DNA from: Nocardioides ungokensis
GTDB taxonomy: Bacteria > Actinomycetota > Actinomycetes > Propionibacteriales > Nocardioidaceae
Length of the DNA: 64,000 nucleotides
Direction: 5' to 3'
NCBI RefSeq assembly: GCF_013466985.1
Contig: NZ_CP059164.1
Span: 1,435,001 to 1,499,000 of the forward strand
The notes under the pieces were generated by a model that was not told where the DNA came from, did no database searches, and saw nothing but the letters and a program-made list of their open reading frames with translations. The position numbers were made by a program, and so were the translations under genes. Below are positions 1 to 9,937 of this stretch, piece by piece. Within the stretch, counting starts at the first letter, position 1. Every line of letters starts with the position of its first letter.

Positions 1-2
1 CG

Positions 3-344
3 CTCAACGGGACGGCGTTCGCGGGCGGCGGCCTCGCGCTTGGGGGTACAGCCGTCGGCTCGACGACGCTGGTCGGCGCCGGCACCGTCATCGCTGCCCC
101 GGCAGCGGTGGTCGGTGCGGGGGTAGCCGGCTGGAAGCTCGGCGAATACACGAACGAGAACACAGCGATCTCCGACGTCGCCATGGCAGGGGGATCCCTG
201 GTCGAAAGGGTCACGGGCTCGAGCACGTTGGGGGCCGTCGGTGCGGCCGGAACCGCGATCGTGACCGCGCCGGTGTTCGTCCCGATCGCGGTCGGGAAAG
301 GCATCGGTCGGGGCGCGAAATGGGTGTGGAACAAGATCTTCTGA
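3..344 (+). CDS. 3' end of an unidentified Gly/Ala-rich hydrophobic protein (partial)
   Basis: The reading frame is open from the window edge to the TGA at 342-344, so the true start lies upstream. The visible 113 residues hold two long Gly/Ala/Val-rich hydrophobic stretches around the segment KLGEYTNENTA and end in the basic tail GRGAKWVWNKIF. This looks like membrane-inserting or pore-like sequence. The stop lies only 15 nt before the giant Tc-like gene, so the two are probably co-transcribed and this could be the end of a toxin-complex partner. No family is recognised; the partner role is inference from position only. Confidence 0.55.
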   Translation, partial: LNGTAFAGGGLALGGTAVGSTTLVGAGTVIAAPAAVVGAGVAGWKLGEYTNENTAISDVAMAGGSLVERVTGSSTLGAVGAAGTAIVTAPVFVPIAVGKGIGRGAKWVWNKIF

Positions 345-359
345 ACCAAGGGAGGCATC

Positions 360-3300
360 ATGTCGGGTCGGGCGATGGAGTTTGCGCGGTCAGTGCAAGA
401 CCTGCCGGAAGGACGGCGTCGTACCCTCGCCGCCGCGGCGGCGGTAGAAGCGCTCGCCCCGCGCGCTGCTGCCGCCGCGGGCTCCGATGGTGCGCGCTCT
501 CTGGCCGACGCGAGGGCGGCGCTGACCGAGTTTCAGAGGCGGGCAGAGCTGCCGCAGACGGGGTGGGCGGATACGGCGACGGTGACGCGGATCGTTGCCG
601 AAACCGCGAACGAGCACGTCGCGACGAGTCGGCTGCGGACCTCGAGCGTGCAGGAGATGCTGACCAAGGTCGGGTTCGCGCCGGATTCTGCGGAGACGGC
701 GTCGCGCAAGATCGGCGCGTCCACGATCGCGTCGGTCAAGGACTTCCAGCGGGCGAACGGCCTCAGCGAGGACGGGCTCATCGGCCCCAAGACCCTGGGA
801 ACCCTGCGCGAGGCGGCGCTGACCGCAACGCTCTCCACCAAGCGGCAGACCTACCTTCTCCAGCGCAGGATCCGGCGGGCTGCCGAGATCCGGCATCTCG
901 ACGTGACGATCGATGCCGGCGAGCTCTCCGCACGCAACCTCGGTCCGAGCACCCAGGACGCGGTACGAAAGCTCCAGACCTCACTCGGTCTGCCCGCAAC
1001 CGGGACCGTCGACACGACGACCTTCGAGCGCATCAACTCAGTCGCCGCCAGCCGGCGCGGACCGGCCCCCAAAGTCGGCCCCCCCGACCCCGCCGATCTC
1101 GAGACGATCCCACGGCAGCTGCGCCTGAACATGGCCAACAAGCACGTGCCGACCTTGCAGCGCGCGCTGGCCTTCCTCGGCCACGCGCCCGCGGAGGGCG
1201 AGCTCAAGGCGTCGCGGTTCGGCGCGAGCACCCGCCAGGCCGTCATCGCCTTCCAGGCCGCGAGCGGTCTGCCGCAGACCGGTGCGGCGGACGCGGCCAC
1301 GGTGCGGGCGCTCAACCTGCAGATCCGGGCCGCCACTCCCGGGCCGGAGCACTCGTACCGGATCCGTGGCGCGGTCAGGGACGCCTCCTGGACCGGACGG
1401 CCCGGCGTCACGGTGGAGCTCTCGTCCGACCCCCCGACGGGGGCGCCGGTGGTGCTGGCCACCCGGACCACGTTGGCCAACGGGTTCTACGACCTCCCGT
1501 TCGAGGTCCCGAAGGACCCGGCGAGCGGACAATCGATCCCGTCCCTGGCGCTGCGGGTGCGCTTCACCGCGCCCGGGGGCGCGGAGATCGGCACCAAACG
1601 GGTGGTCAACCCCACCATGATCACCTGGGTCAACTTCACCGAGGGTGACTATCCCTACCGAGGGCAGTCCCTGCAGGAGACGCAGCTCGCCGCACTGCGC
1701 GCCGCAGGCTGCGCCGACGTGACAACCCTCGTCGAGACCGAGGACAGGCCTGAGGTCAGCAGGATCGCCCAGGTCGCCGGGCTCAGCCAGGACGACGTCA
1801 TGCGACTGGTCCTGGCCGCGCGGGCCGCGGCGAAGCTGGGTGCCCAGCTGGACGCGACAGTCTGCTTCGCGTTCCTCGCGCAGAGCCTGCCGAGCAGCCT
1901 GCCCAACGACCTGCTGGCCCAGACCCACGGCTGGACGCTGATCGAGCAGCTCACGGACCTTGTCGCCTCGGGCGTCGCCGCGATGGAGCCGGAGCTGGCC
2001 GCGGCCGCCATCAACGCCGCCCTCGAACAGAACCTCGTGCCGGTCAGCCTGGCCGCGAGGCGCGACGCCGTGCTCGCCGACCTCGCCGCCGCGCGCCGCC
2101 GCTTCGCCCTCGATCAGCCGCTGCTGGTCGGCAACGGGACGCTGCGGGCTGCGCTGCAGAACAGCACGGTGCCGCCCGCGAAGTACGACGCGATCGCCGA
2201 TGCCTTTGTCCAGGCCGGTGGCCTCGGGCCCAGCTTCTGGAGCTTGCTGGACGCCTCCCCTGCCACCTACGGAGGCGCGGCCGCCCTGAGCTCGTTGGAA
2301 CGGACGGTCCAGGTCGGCACGGTCGCGAAGAACTTCGGCCCGATGGTGGAGGCACTCGATCAGAACCTCACCGGTGCTTCACCCCGCGCGCTCGCCAAGC
2401 TGGACCAGGCCGACTGGACCCAGCTCGTCGCCGACGTCGGCGCCGTCCCGGACGGCACGGACGGCGACACCGACGAGGCGCGCCGGGCGACGTACGCCCG
2501 CACAATGGCTGCCCAGGCCCAGCGGCTGTACCCGACCGTGGCGGTCGTGGCCGCGGTGAAGCGGAGCGACGCCACCGGCCTCAACCACCTCGACGCCGTA
2601 GAGCAGATCATCGATGAGCACCCGGACCTGGAGCTGCGGGTCTCGAACATCGACACCTACGCGGCCGTGAATAACCTGCAGCTCGAGCCTGAGACGCGCA
2701 CGGAGCTCAAGGTTCTGCAGCGGGTCCATCGGATCGCTCCGACGGCAGACGCTGCGACTGCGTTGCTGTCGAACCACCTGCACAGCTCGGTCCAGATCCT
2801 AGGCATGGGCCGGGAGTCGTTCGTCTCGGCGATGACGGCGAGTGGGGTCGACGGGACCGTCGCGGAGTCGATGCACGGCTTCGCCGAGTTCCAGTACGCC
2901 CAGGTGCTCCAGCGACTCGGCGAGATGCGTTCCGAGGTGCAGTCCACGATGCCGGCAGCGCTGGCACCGCACGTTCTGACCGCGGCGACCCGGGCCCAGG
3001 TGCTCTCGGACCTGCCCGATCTGGAGCTGCTGTTCGGGCCGCTGGACGCCTGCGACTGCCCGCACTGTGCGTCCGTGTACGGGCCGGCCGCCTACCTCGC
3101 CGACGTCTTCCGGTTCCTCGACAGCCACCAGGCCAACTCCGGAGGCGGCAGCGTGCTCGACGCGCTCAAGGCACGGCGGCCCGACCTGACCAAGGTCAAG
3201 CTCGACTGCGCCAACACCGAGACCCCTCTGCCGTTCATCGACTTGGTCAACGAGGTGCTGGAGAGTGCCTTCCCCGGCTCGGCCGGGCTGGTGGACCTGC

Positions 3301-6300
3301 AGACCACCCTGCCCGCCGATGAGCTCCGCGCAGCGCCGGAGCACCAGGACGGCAGCGTCTACGACGCGTTGCGCGTCGCGGACCTGCCGATGTCCTCCTC
3401 CTACGACCTCTGGGCCGACCAGATCCGGGTGCTGCTCCAGCATCTCGGCGTGCCACGTTGGCGGCTGATGGATCTCCTCGGCCCTGACCGGCCGGCCGAG
3501 GTCGCGGCGGAGCTCTTCGGGATATCGGTGCACGAGGCCGGTCTGGTGACCACTGCCAAGGACGCGGCTGGCGACCAGGGCGGCTACTGGGGTTTCGATG
3601 CGAGCCGAGCCTCGATCCCCGTCCTGGAGATCCTGGAGCGCACGGGGCTGACCTACCTCCAGCTCCAGCTGCTGCTGCAGAGCAGCTGGATCACGCCGGA
3701 CGGTGACCCGCGCGTGCACCTCACTCGCCCCGCAGACAGTGCGGACCTGAACGAGCAGACGCTCGACGCGGTCACCCCGGGGGTCCTCGACCGCATCCAC
3801 CGGCTGCTCCGACTCGCGCGCCACACCCCCTGGGACACCTGGGAGCTGGATCTTCTCCTGCGCGCTCCACGGATCGGAGCAGGCACGCTCGGTGATGACG
3901 CTCTGGTCGCCCTCGCCGCGGCCCGGCGGGTCGCCGAGCGGCTCGGTGTCGATGTTCTGCAGCTGGCCACGTGGTTCGGCACGCTCCCGGTCGTCGGGCG
4001 GCCGAGTCCGACCGACCCCACGTCCCTCCCCGACGCCGCGCCGTCGCGATACGACCTGCTGTTCCGGGCACGCGCCCTGTCCGGCACACCCGACCCCGCC
4101 TTCGACCCGCAACCGGACGGCAGCGACCTCACCGACCACCGCCCAGCTCTGTGCGCCGCCCTGGCAGCGACCGACGCGGACGTCAGCGCACTGCTGGCGC
4201 GCACCGGGACCGCCAACGACCTCCCGACTCTGTCGCGCCTCGTCGCCTGGGTCGAGCTGGCCAGGACCCTCCATCTCAACCTGGCCGAGCTCCTGCTTCT
4301 CAGTGACCTCGCCGAGCCGGTCGTCGCCGACCCGTTCGCCTCACCGAGGCAGATGCTCACCTTCCTGGAGACCGTCGACCTCCTGCGCGGCTGCGGGGCC
4401 ACCCCGACGGAACAGGACTTCCTCCTGCACGCGCGCCCCGAATCCCCCTTCGCCATCACCGACGCCTCGATCGGTGCTGCACTCTCGTCGCTGCGGGAGA
4501 GCCTGCGCGCCAACTCCGCACCCGACCCGGCCGGGGCCGTGATCTCGGCGCTGGCGATCACCACGAGGCTGTTGCCCAGCCAAGTCGGCAGCCTGCTCGG
4601 CCTCAGCGATGCCGGCGGTGTTCTCGGCGATGCCTTCGCGGACCCCGAGCTTCTTGCGCGAAGGCCGGATGGGGACTACGTGCATGCGGAGGTCACCCGT
4701 GCCGACTTCCCGCGCCTCTTCGAGGTCTACCGCCGCGTGCTGAAGGCGGGACGGGTGGTCAACCTGCTCAGGCTCGACGAGGACGAGCTGGCCTGGATGC
4801 TGACTCACGTGGACGCGGTGGGCCTGCGGCTGACCGACCTACCGGCGGAGACGGAGCCCGCGGCACCGCTCGGCGCGGCTTGGGTCCGACTGCTCCGCTG
4901 GGCCTCGGTTCGCCGCGATCTCTTGACGGGGTCCCGGTCTCTCTCGGCGGGGCCGGGTGCCGCGCCGAGCTCGCCGACCAGCACGCCCGACGACCTCGTC
5001 CATGCTTCGACCTCCGGTCAGCCGCTCGACGCCGTCCGGGCCATCGCGACGACCCTGTCGGGCATCGACGCCGCGACCCTTTCCGTGTTGGACGGCGGCG
5101 ACCCCGCGGCGTACGCCGACCCGATGGTCGGACGACGCCTGGTCGACGTCGCGGCCGTCGTGAAGCGGCTCGGGGTGCCGGCCGCGGAAGCCGCCGTGTG
5201 GGCCACCCGGGACCGCGGTGGAGCCGGTCCGAGCGAACGAAGCATCTCTTCGTCGGTCACACGTGCAGCGAAGGCCAAGTACGAACGAGGTGCATGGCTC
5301 TCCGTCCTAACCCCACTGCAGGACACGTGGCGAGAGCGCAAGCGGGACGCCCTCGTGGCGTACCTCCTCGAGAGTTCTGCCCGCAACGAGGCTCTCACCG
5401 TCCAGATCGACGGGGCCGACTACCCCAACCCGCAGCGCTGGACCAGGCCCGACGACCTGTTGCGGTACTTCCTCATCGACGTCGAGATGTCGTCGTGCGC
5501 GCTCACGTCGCGCCTCAAGCAGGCGATCGGCAGCACCCAGATGTTCGTCCAACGCGCCTTCCTCAACCTGGAGAAGCCGAAGGTCGTCATCACGACCGAC
5601 GAGAAGGGCGACCTGTCCGCCCCGAACTCCTGGCACCAGTGGACGTGGATGAAGAGCTACCGGCTCTGGGAGGCGAACCGGAAGGTCTTCCTCTACCCGG
5701 AGAACTGGATCGCTCCCGAGCTGCGCGACGACAAGACCCCGTTTTTCAAGGACCTCGAGCAGTCCATCCTCTCCGGCGACGTCACTGCCGAACGTTGCGA
5801 AGTCGCCATGCGCGACTACCTCGAGAAGCTGACCACCGTGGCCAACCTCGAGGTCGTCGGCGTGCACCACGAGATCGACGACGACCATCCGTGGGACGAC
5901 CTCGGCCCCTCCGTCAACGTGCTCCACGTCGTCGGGCGCACCCGGGGCGAGCCGTTCCGGTACTACTACCGCAGCTACGACCTCAACGCGGCCCTGTGGT
6001 CGCCGTGGGAACCCATCGAGGTCGACATCACCGGAGAGCAGGTGCTCCCGGTCGTCTACAACCGGACGTTGCACCTCTTCTGGCTGCAGACGGAGACGAA
6101 GCCTCAGAAGAAGCAGCGCCAGCCTGCAGCCAAGGCGAACCCGAACACCCAGCAGAGCCCGGAGGCACCGACACAGGTCGAGCTCAAGCTGGCATGGACG
6201 CTCCGGCGCCAGGGCGCATGGACCCCCAAGCAGACGGCGCCCCACGTGCTGATCCACCCGTGGCCGCGACCGACGACTTCGTACAGCCTCAAGCCGCGCT

Positions 6301-8891
6301 ACCACGTGGCCGAGAATCAGATGTGGCTCGACGTCTACATCTCGATGAGTCCGGAGTTCAACAGCCGATCCTTCTGGAATCCGATCAACGACGCCCGCCA
6401 AGCCTTGGGCCAGCCCTTCGACAAGACGGCGCGGCCATGGCACTCATCGTCGTTCGTCTTCGACGGCCACGTCGTCGCCCTTCGTCTCAAGTCGCTCGAC
6501 GGCCGGTACCAGCTGGTCGACGCGTCCACAGTCAACAACTCCTACGACTACGTGCGCGCGCTCAGCGATCCACAAGCCACGCTCCAGCCGTTGAGGACGA
6601 CCCGGCAGGTCTCCGCGCGGGTCGTCCAGCCCGACGGGATGCGGCTGCAGTCGGGCCGGATGGTCAACAACACCTGGACCGGCAATGACGGCTCCCTGAC
6701 CGTGCTGTCGAACGGGTCCACCGTGACACTCCTGACCGCGGCCCGCTCGCCGTTCGCGGCGGTGCAGTCGCTGCACCGCCTCCAGGCCGACACCGCGTAT
6801 GACCGGAGCCCGTTCGTCTACACCGACCTCACTCGGTCCTACTTCGTCACCTCGGACTGGGTGAACGTCACGATCGACTCGACGACGAGCGTCCAGCGTC
6901 AGCGGTACACCTTCAAGCCGTTCTCGCACCCCTATGCCCCGTTGTTCGTCCGCGAGCTGAACCGCAGCGGACCGGACGGACTGCTCAACCGTGCGATGCA
7001 GCGCTTCCCAGCGTCCTACCCTCCGGGCAACGCCTTCTCGTTCGCCGGCTACGCCCCGGTCGGCGGGGTCGCCGTCGTCGATCCGACGGCGGCCACCGAC
7101 ACGATCGACTTCAGCCGGTCCGGTGCCATGTCGGTCTACAACTGGGAGGTCTTCTTCCACATCCCGTTCATGATCGCGTGCAAGCTGGCCACCAATCAGC
7201 GGTTCGAGGAGTCGCTCGACTGGTTCCACCGCGTCTTCGACCCGTCCAACACCGAGGCGGTGGACGCGCCGCAGCGCTACTGGATCACGAAGCCGTTTTT
7301 CGAAACCACCTCGGAGGACGCCACCCGGCAGCGCATCGAGGCGATCCTCGCTGACGCTAGTGACCCGGAGGTCAGCCAGCAGATCGCCCAGTGGCGCAAC
7401 CACCCGTTCATGCCGGACGTCATCGCGCGCTTCCGCCCGGTCGCGTACCAGAAGGCGGTGGTGATGCGGTACATCGATGCCCTCACGGGCTGGGGCGACC
7501 AGTTGTTCCGTCGGGAGACCATCGAGGCGATCAACGAGGCGACGCTCCTCTACGTCCTCGCCGGCGAGCTGCTCGGGCGACGACCCGAACACGTGCCGAT
7601 GACTCCGCGCGACGGGCGGTCGTACGAGGAACTCACCGCGGCCGCTGCCCTCGATCCGTTCGGCAACCAACAGGTCGAGGTGCAGCTCGAGAACCTCGCC
7701 GAGCGCCCGACGCTCGTCGTCGCTTCGGACAGCCAGGCGCTGCCTGTCGTCAACCTGTCCTACTTCGCGATTCCCGCCAACGACGACCTGCTCGCGTACT
7801 GGGATCGTGTGGCCGATCGGCTCTTCAAGATCAGGAACTGTATGGACATCTCCGGCAACGTGCGGCAGCTGCCGCTCTTCGAGCCCCCCATCGACCCGGC
7901 GTTGCTCGTGCGGGCCACGGCCGCCGGCGTGGATCTGACCACCGTCGTCGGCATCCAGCCGACGGCCGCGTCGCCGTATCGCTACGCGACGTTGTTCTCC
8001 GCTGCCATGTCGGCCGCCTCGGACGTCCGCGCCTTGGGGGAGCGGATGCTGAGCGCTCTTCAGCGGCGCGACGAGGACGCCTTAGAGCGGCTGCGTGCCG
8101 GGAACGAGACGGCCGTCGTGGCGCTCGTGCAAGGGGTCCGCGAGGACCAGTTGCTCGAAGCCGAACGTTCGCGCGAGGCGATCGAGCAAAGCCGGGACGC
8201 GGTCCAGGCACGGATCGACTACTACTCCTCCCAGCCGTACATGAACGACTGGGAGACCGCAGCGACCATCGTGCACACAGCCGCGGTCGTCTCACAGGTC
8301 GTCGCCACCGTGCTGAACACCGTGGGTGGCGGCGCGAGCCTGGTCCCGTCGTTCGAAGCCGGCGCTTCTGGTTTCGGTGGCTCGCCGGTCGTGACCGTCA
8401 AGTACGGGGGCCAGAACGTCAACGACTCCGTGGGTTCGTTCGCCCGGGCCTTCGAAGGCATCAGCGGGATTCTGCACAGCACAGGATCGCTGCTGGAGGC
8501 GCAAGGCGGATACCAGCGGCGGTACGCAGAGCAACAGCATCAGGCTGACCTGGCACGCAAGGAGCTCGTCCAGCTCGGGAAGCAGATCATCGCCGCGGAG
8601 GTTCGTGAGGCCGTGGCACAGCATGAGCTGGACACACAGCTGCGCACCGTCGACAACGCCAGGAGCGTCGAGGAGTTCCTGCGGTCCCGATACACGGGCC
8701 AACAGCTGTACGAGTGGACGGTGGCCCAGTTGTCGTCAGTCTACTTCCAGGCCTACCAGCTTGCGTTCGACATGGCGCGCCGCGCCGAGCTCGCGTACCG
8801 CTTCGAGGTCGGTGAGACCGCGGCGGCGCCAGTCATCACCTTCGGCTACTGGGACAGCCTCAAGCAGGGCCTGTTGGCCGGTGACGGCTGA
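360..8891 (+). CDS. Tc-toxin TcA-like giant protein with N-terminal peptidoglycan-binding repeats (main part)
   Basis: The start is fixed by AAGGGAGG at 348-355, five bases before ATG. About residues 45-320 hold roughly four peptidoglycan-binding-type repeats (for example TASVKDFQRANGLSEDGLIG and AVIAFQAASGLPQTG). A transthyretin-like beta domain follows at about 325-425. A VRP1-type motif, CDCPHCASVYGPAAYLADVF, lies near residues 900-920. The ABC-toxin N-terminal/neuraminidase-like region spans about 1640-1850, and the hydrophobic TcA translocation helices lie near 2630-2700. TcA proteins form pentameric pre-pores that inject a TcB/TcC cocoon payload. Family members are usually about 2,500 aa; this one is longer because of the cell-wall-binding front end. 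The frame stops at 8891 by a one-base shift, and the missing TcB-binding end continues as the next entry. No TcB or TcC gene is visible. Confidence 0.85.
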   Translation: MSGRAMEFARSVQDLPEGRRRTLAAAAAVEALAPRAAAAAGSDGARSLADARAALTEFQRRAELPQTGWADTATVTRIVAETANEHVATSRLRTSSVQEMLTKVGFAPDSAETASRKIGASTIASVKDFQRANGLSEDGLIGPKTLGTLREAALTATLSTKRQTYLLQRRIRRAAEIRHLDVTIDAGELSARNLGPSTQDAVRKLQTSLGLPATGTVDTTTFERINSVAASRRGPAPKVGPPDPADLETIPRQLRLNMANKHVPTLQRALAFLGHAPAEGELKASRFGASTRQAVIAFQAASGLPQTGAADAATVRALNLQIRAATPGPEHSYRIRGAVRDASWTGRPGVTVELSSDPPTGAPVVLATRTTLANGFYDLPFEVPKDPASGQSIPSLALRVRFTAPGGAEIGTKRVVNPTMITWVNFTEGDYPYRGQSLQETQLAALRAAGCADVTTLVETEDRPEVSRIAQVAGLSQDDVMRLVLAARAAAKLGAQLDATVCFAFLAQSLPSSLPNDLLAQTHGWTLIEQLTDLVASGVAAMEPELAAAAINAALEQNLVPVSLAARRDAVLADLAAARRRFALDQPLLVGNGTLRAALQNSTVPPAKYDAIADAFVQAGGLGPSFWSLLDASPATYGGAAALSSLERTVQVGTVAKNFGPMVEALDQNLTGASPRALAKLDQADWTQLVADVGAVPDGTDGDTDEARRATYARTMAAQAQRLYPTVAVVAAVKRSDATGLNHLDAVEQIIDEHPDLELRVSNIDTYAAVNNLQLEPETRTELKVLQRVHRIAPTADAATALLSNHLHSSVQILGMGRESFVSAMTASGVDGTVAESMHGFAEFQYAQVLQRLGEMRSEVQSTMPAALAPHVLTAATRAQVLSDLPDLELLFGPLDACDCPHCASVYGPAAYLADVFRFLDSHQANSGGGSVLDALKARRPDLTKVKLDCANTETPLPFIDLVNEVLESAFPGSAGLVDLQTTLPADELRAAPEHQDGSVYDALRVADLPMSSSYDLWADQIRVLLQHLGVPRWRLMDLLGPDRPAEVAAELFGISVHEAGLVTTAKDAAGDQGGYWGFDASRASIPVLEILERTGLTYLQLQLLLQSSWITPDGDPRVHLTRPADSADLNEQTLDAVTPGVLDRIHRLLRLARHTPWDTWELDLLLRAPRIGAGTLGDDALVALAAARRVAERLGVDVLQLATWFGTLPVVGRPSPTDPTSLPDAAPSRYDLLFRARALSGTPDPAFDPQPDGSDLTDHRPALCAALAATDADVSALLARTGTANDLPTLSRLVAWVELARTLHLNLAELLLLSDLAEPVVADPFASPRQMLTFLETVDLLRGCGATPTEQDFLLHARPESPFAITDASIGAALSSLRESLRANSAPDPAGAVISALAITTRLLPSQVGSLLGLSDAGGVLGDAFADPELLARRPDGDYVHAEVTRADFPRLFEVYRRVLKAGRVVNLLRLDEDELAWMLTHVDAVGLRLTDLPAETEPAAPLGAAWVRLLRWASVRRDLLTGSRSLSAGPGAAPSSPTSTPDDLVHASTSGQPLDAVRAIATTLSGIDAATLSVLDGGDPAAYADPMVGRRLVDVAAVVKRLGVPAAEAAVWATRDRGGAGPSERSISSSVTRAAKAKYERGAWLSVLTPLQDTWRERKRDALVAYLLESSARNEALTVQIDGADYPNPQRWTRPDDLLRYFLIDVEMSSCALTSRLKQAIGSTQMFVQRAFLNLEKPKVVITTDEKGDLSAPNSWHQWTWMKSYRLWEANRKVFLYPENWIAPELRDDKTPFFKDLEQSILSGDVTAERCEVAMRDYLEKLTTVANLEVVGVHHEIDDDHPWDDLGPSVNVLHVVGRTRGEPFRYYYRSYDLNAALWSPWEPIEVDITGEQVLPVVYNRTLHLFWLQTETKPQKKQRQPAAKANPNTQQSPEAPTQVELKLAWTLRRQGAWTPKQTAPHVLIHPWPRPTTSYSLKPRYHVAENQMWLDVYISMSPEFNSRSFWNPINDARQALGQPFDKTARPWHSSSFVFDGHVVALRLKSLDGRYQLVDASTVNNSYDYVRALSDPQATLQPLRTTRQVSARVVQPDGMRLQSGRMVNNTWTGNDGSLTVLSNGSTVTLLTAARSPFAAVQSLHRLQADTAYDRSPFVYTDLTRSYFVTSDWVNVTIDSTTSVQRQRYTFKPFSHPYAPLFVRELNRSGPDGLLNRAMQRFPASYPPGNAFSFAGYAPVGGVAVVDPTAATDTIDFSRSGAMSVYNWEVFFHIPFMIACKLATNQRFEESLDWFHRVFDPSNTEAVDAPQRYWITKPFFETTSEDATRQRIEAILADASDPEVSQQIAQWRNHPFMPDVIARFRPVAYQKAVVMRYIDALTGWGDQLFRRETIEAINEATLLYVLAGELLGRRPEHVPMTPRDGRSYEELTAAAALDPFGNQQVEVQLENLAERPTLVVASDSQALPVVNLSYFAIPANDDLLAYWDRVADRLFKIRNCMDISGNVRQLPLFEPPIDPALLVRATAAGVDLTTVVGIQPTAASPYRYATLFSAAMSAASDVRALGERMLSALQRRDEDALERLRAGNETAVVALVQGVREDQLLEAERSREAIEQSRDAVQARIDYYSSQPYMNDWETAATIVHTAAVVSQVVATVLNTVGGGASLVPSFEAGASGFGGSPVVTVKYGGQNVNDSVGSFARAFEGISGILHSTGSLLEAQGGYQRRYAEQQHQADLARKELVQLGKQIIAAEVREAVAQHELDTQLRTVDNARSVEEFLRSRYTGQQLYEWTVAQLSSVYFQAYQLAFDMARRAELAYRFEVGETAAAPVITFGYWDSLKQGLLAGDG

Positions 8892-8944
8892 TCAACGACC
8901 TACGCCGGCTCGAGGCGACCGCGCTCGAGCGCAATCGCCGGAGG

Positions 8945-9937
8945 ATGCAGGCGACGACGCACATCTCGTTGGCCTCGCTGATGCCGGACCGGTTGCTCGA
9001 GCTGAAGGCGACCGGTACGACATCCATCGAGATCGCCGAGTGGATGCTGGCACGCGAGAACCCGGGCTGGATCAACCAGCGGATCCTGTCCGTGGCGGTC
9101 ACCGCCCCCTGCGTCGCCGGCCCATACACCGGCTTCCACGCCGGGCTGACGCTCACGTCCGCCGTGGTACGGACAAATGACGACGTCGGCGGCGGATTCG
9201 GCGACGCCTTCGGCGGCGACCCGCGGTTCGCCGCAGCGCCGGCCGCTATCTCCTCCATCCGAACCAGCCACGGCGTCACCGACAAGGGCCGGGTGCCCGG
9301 TGCGCGGACCGACGACCGCTACGACGCGTTCGAGGGAGCGGGTGCGATCAGTCGATGGACCATCGTGGTGGACCCGCGCGACAACGCCCTCGATCTGAGC
9401 ACGCTGTCCGACTTCGTGCTGAGCCTCGAGTACGAGGGCGACCCAGGATCTGCGGCGCTGACCGACCTGGCGCGGGGAGCCGTGGCGGAGGCACTGCCGC
9501 AGCACGGCGCTCTGGTGCTGTGGCTTGACGGCACGTACGCGGCACCGTGGTCCCGATTCCTCCACCCGGCAGCGGGAGAGCAGGTCCTCTCGGTCGACCT
9601 CGGAGTCGATGCTCTGCAATACCTGTACCAGCAGCTCGCCCAGCACAAGCGGCTGGTGGTGACCGGCGCAGACCTCTTCCTGGACTCCGACCTCGACGCG
9701 TTCGACGTTCGCCTCACGCCGCCCGGCGGTGTCGTCATCGACGCCAATGCTCCTCGCGACAACGCGTTCGGCGGGTTGGAGCATGCGATCGCGGGCTGGG
9801 CTCCGGGTGCCCAGGACCTCATGGGGACGTGGACCGTTCAGGTGAAGCGGGTAGCGGATGCCGGATGGGACGCGCTCGCGGAGGGCGTCGTACGCCATGC
9901 ATGGCTGCTCCTGCGGTTCGGAACCTCCGATGCATGA
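8945..9937 (+). CDS. C-terminal TcB-binding domain of the TcA-like protein, separated by a frameshift
   Basis: This frame is the direct continuation of the upstream gene. Reading from 8888 gives LINDLRRLEATALERN and then THISLASLMPDRLLELKATG, which matches the usual TcA sequence after the YWDSLKQGLLAG element at the end of the first frame. The segment RILSVAVTAPCVAGPYTG is the typical start of the TcB-binding beta domain. One missing base near 8887 (GGCTG where GGCCTG is expected) explains the break. ATG 8945 is merely the first start codon in the frame and is probably not used. The restored protein would have about 3,190 residues. Sequencing error is more likely than a functional split. Confidence 0.8.
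   Translation: MQATTHISLASLMPDRLLELKATGTTSIEIAEWMLARENPGWINQRILSVAVTAPCVAGPYTGFHAGLTLTSAVVRTNDDVGGGFGDAFGGDPRFAAAPAAISSIRTSHGVTDKGRVPGARTDDRYDAFEGAGAISRWTIVVDPRDNALDLSTLSDFVLSLEYEGDPGSAALTDLARGAVAEALPQHGALVLWLDGTYAAPWSRFLHPAAGEQVLSVDLGVDALQYLYQQLAQHKRLVVTGADLFLDSDLDAFDVRLTPPGGVVIDANAPRDNAFGGLEHAIAGWAPGAQDLMGTWTVQVKRVADAGWDALAEGVVRHAWLLLRFGTSDA

Noticed and set aside
320..1648. 442-aa frame overlapping the start of the TcA-like gene
   Set aside because: Low-complexity Arg-rich translation; the other frame has clear PG-binding repeats.
2799..4274. Long antisense frame (491 aa) inside the TcA-like gene
   Set aside because: Arg/Gly/Pro-rich shadow of the GC-rich coding strand; no ribosome binding site and no family pattern.
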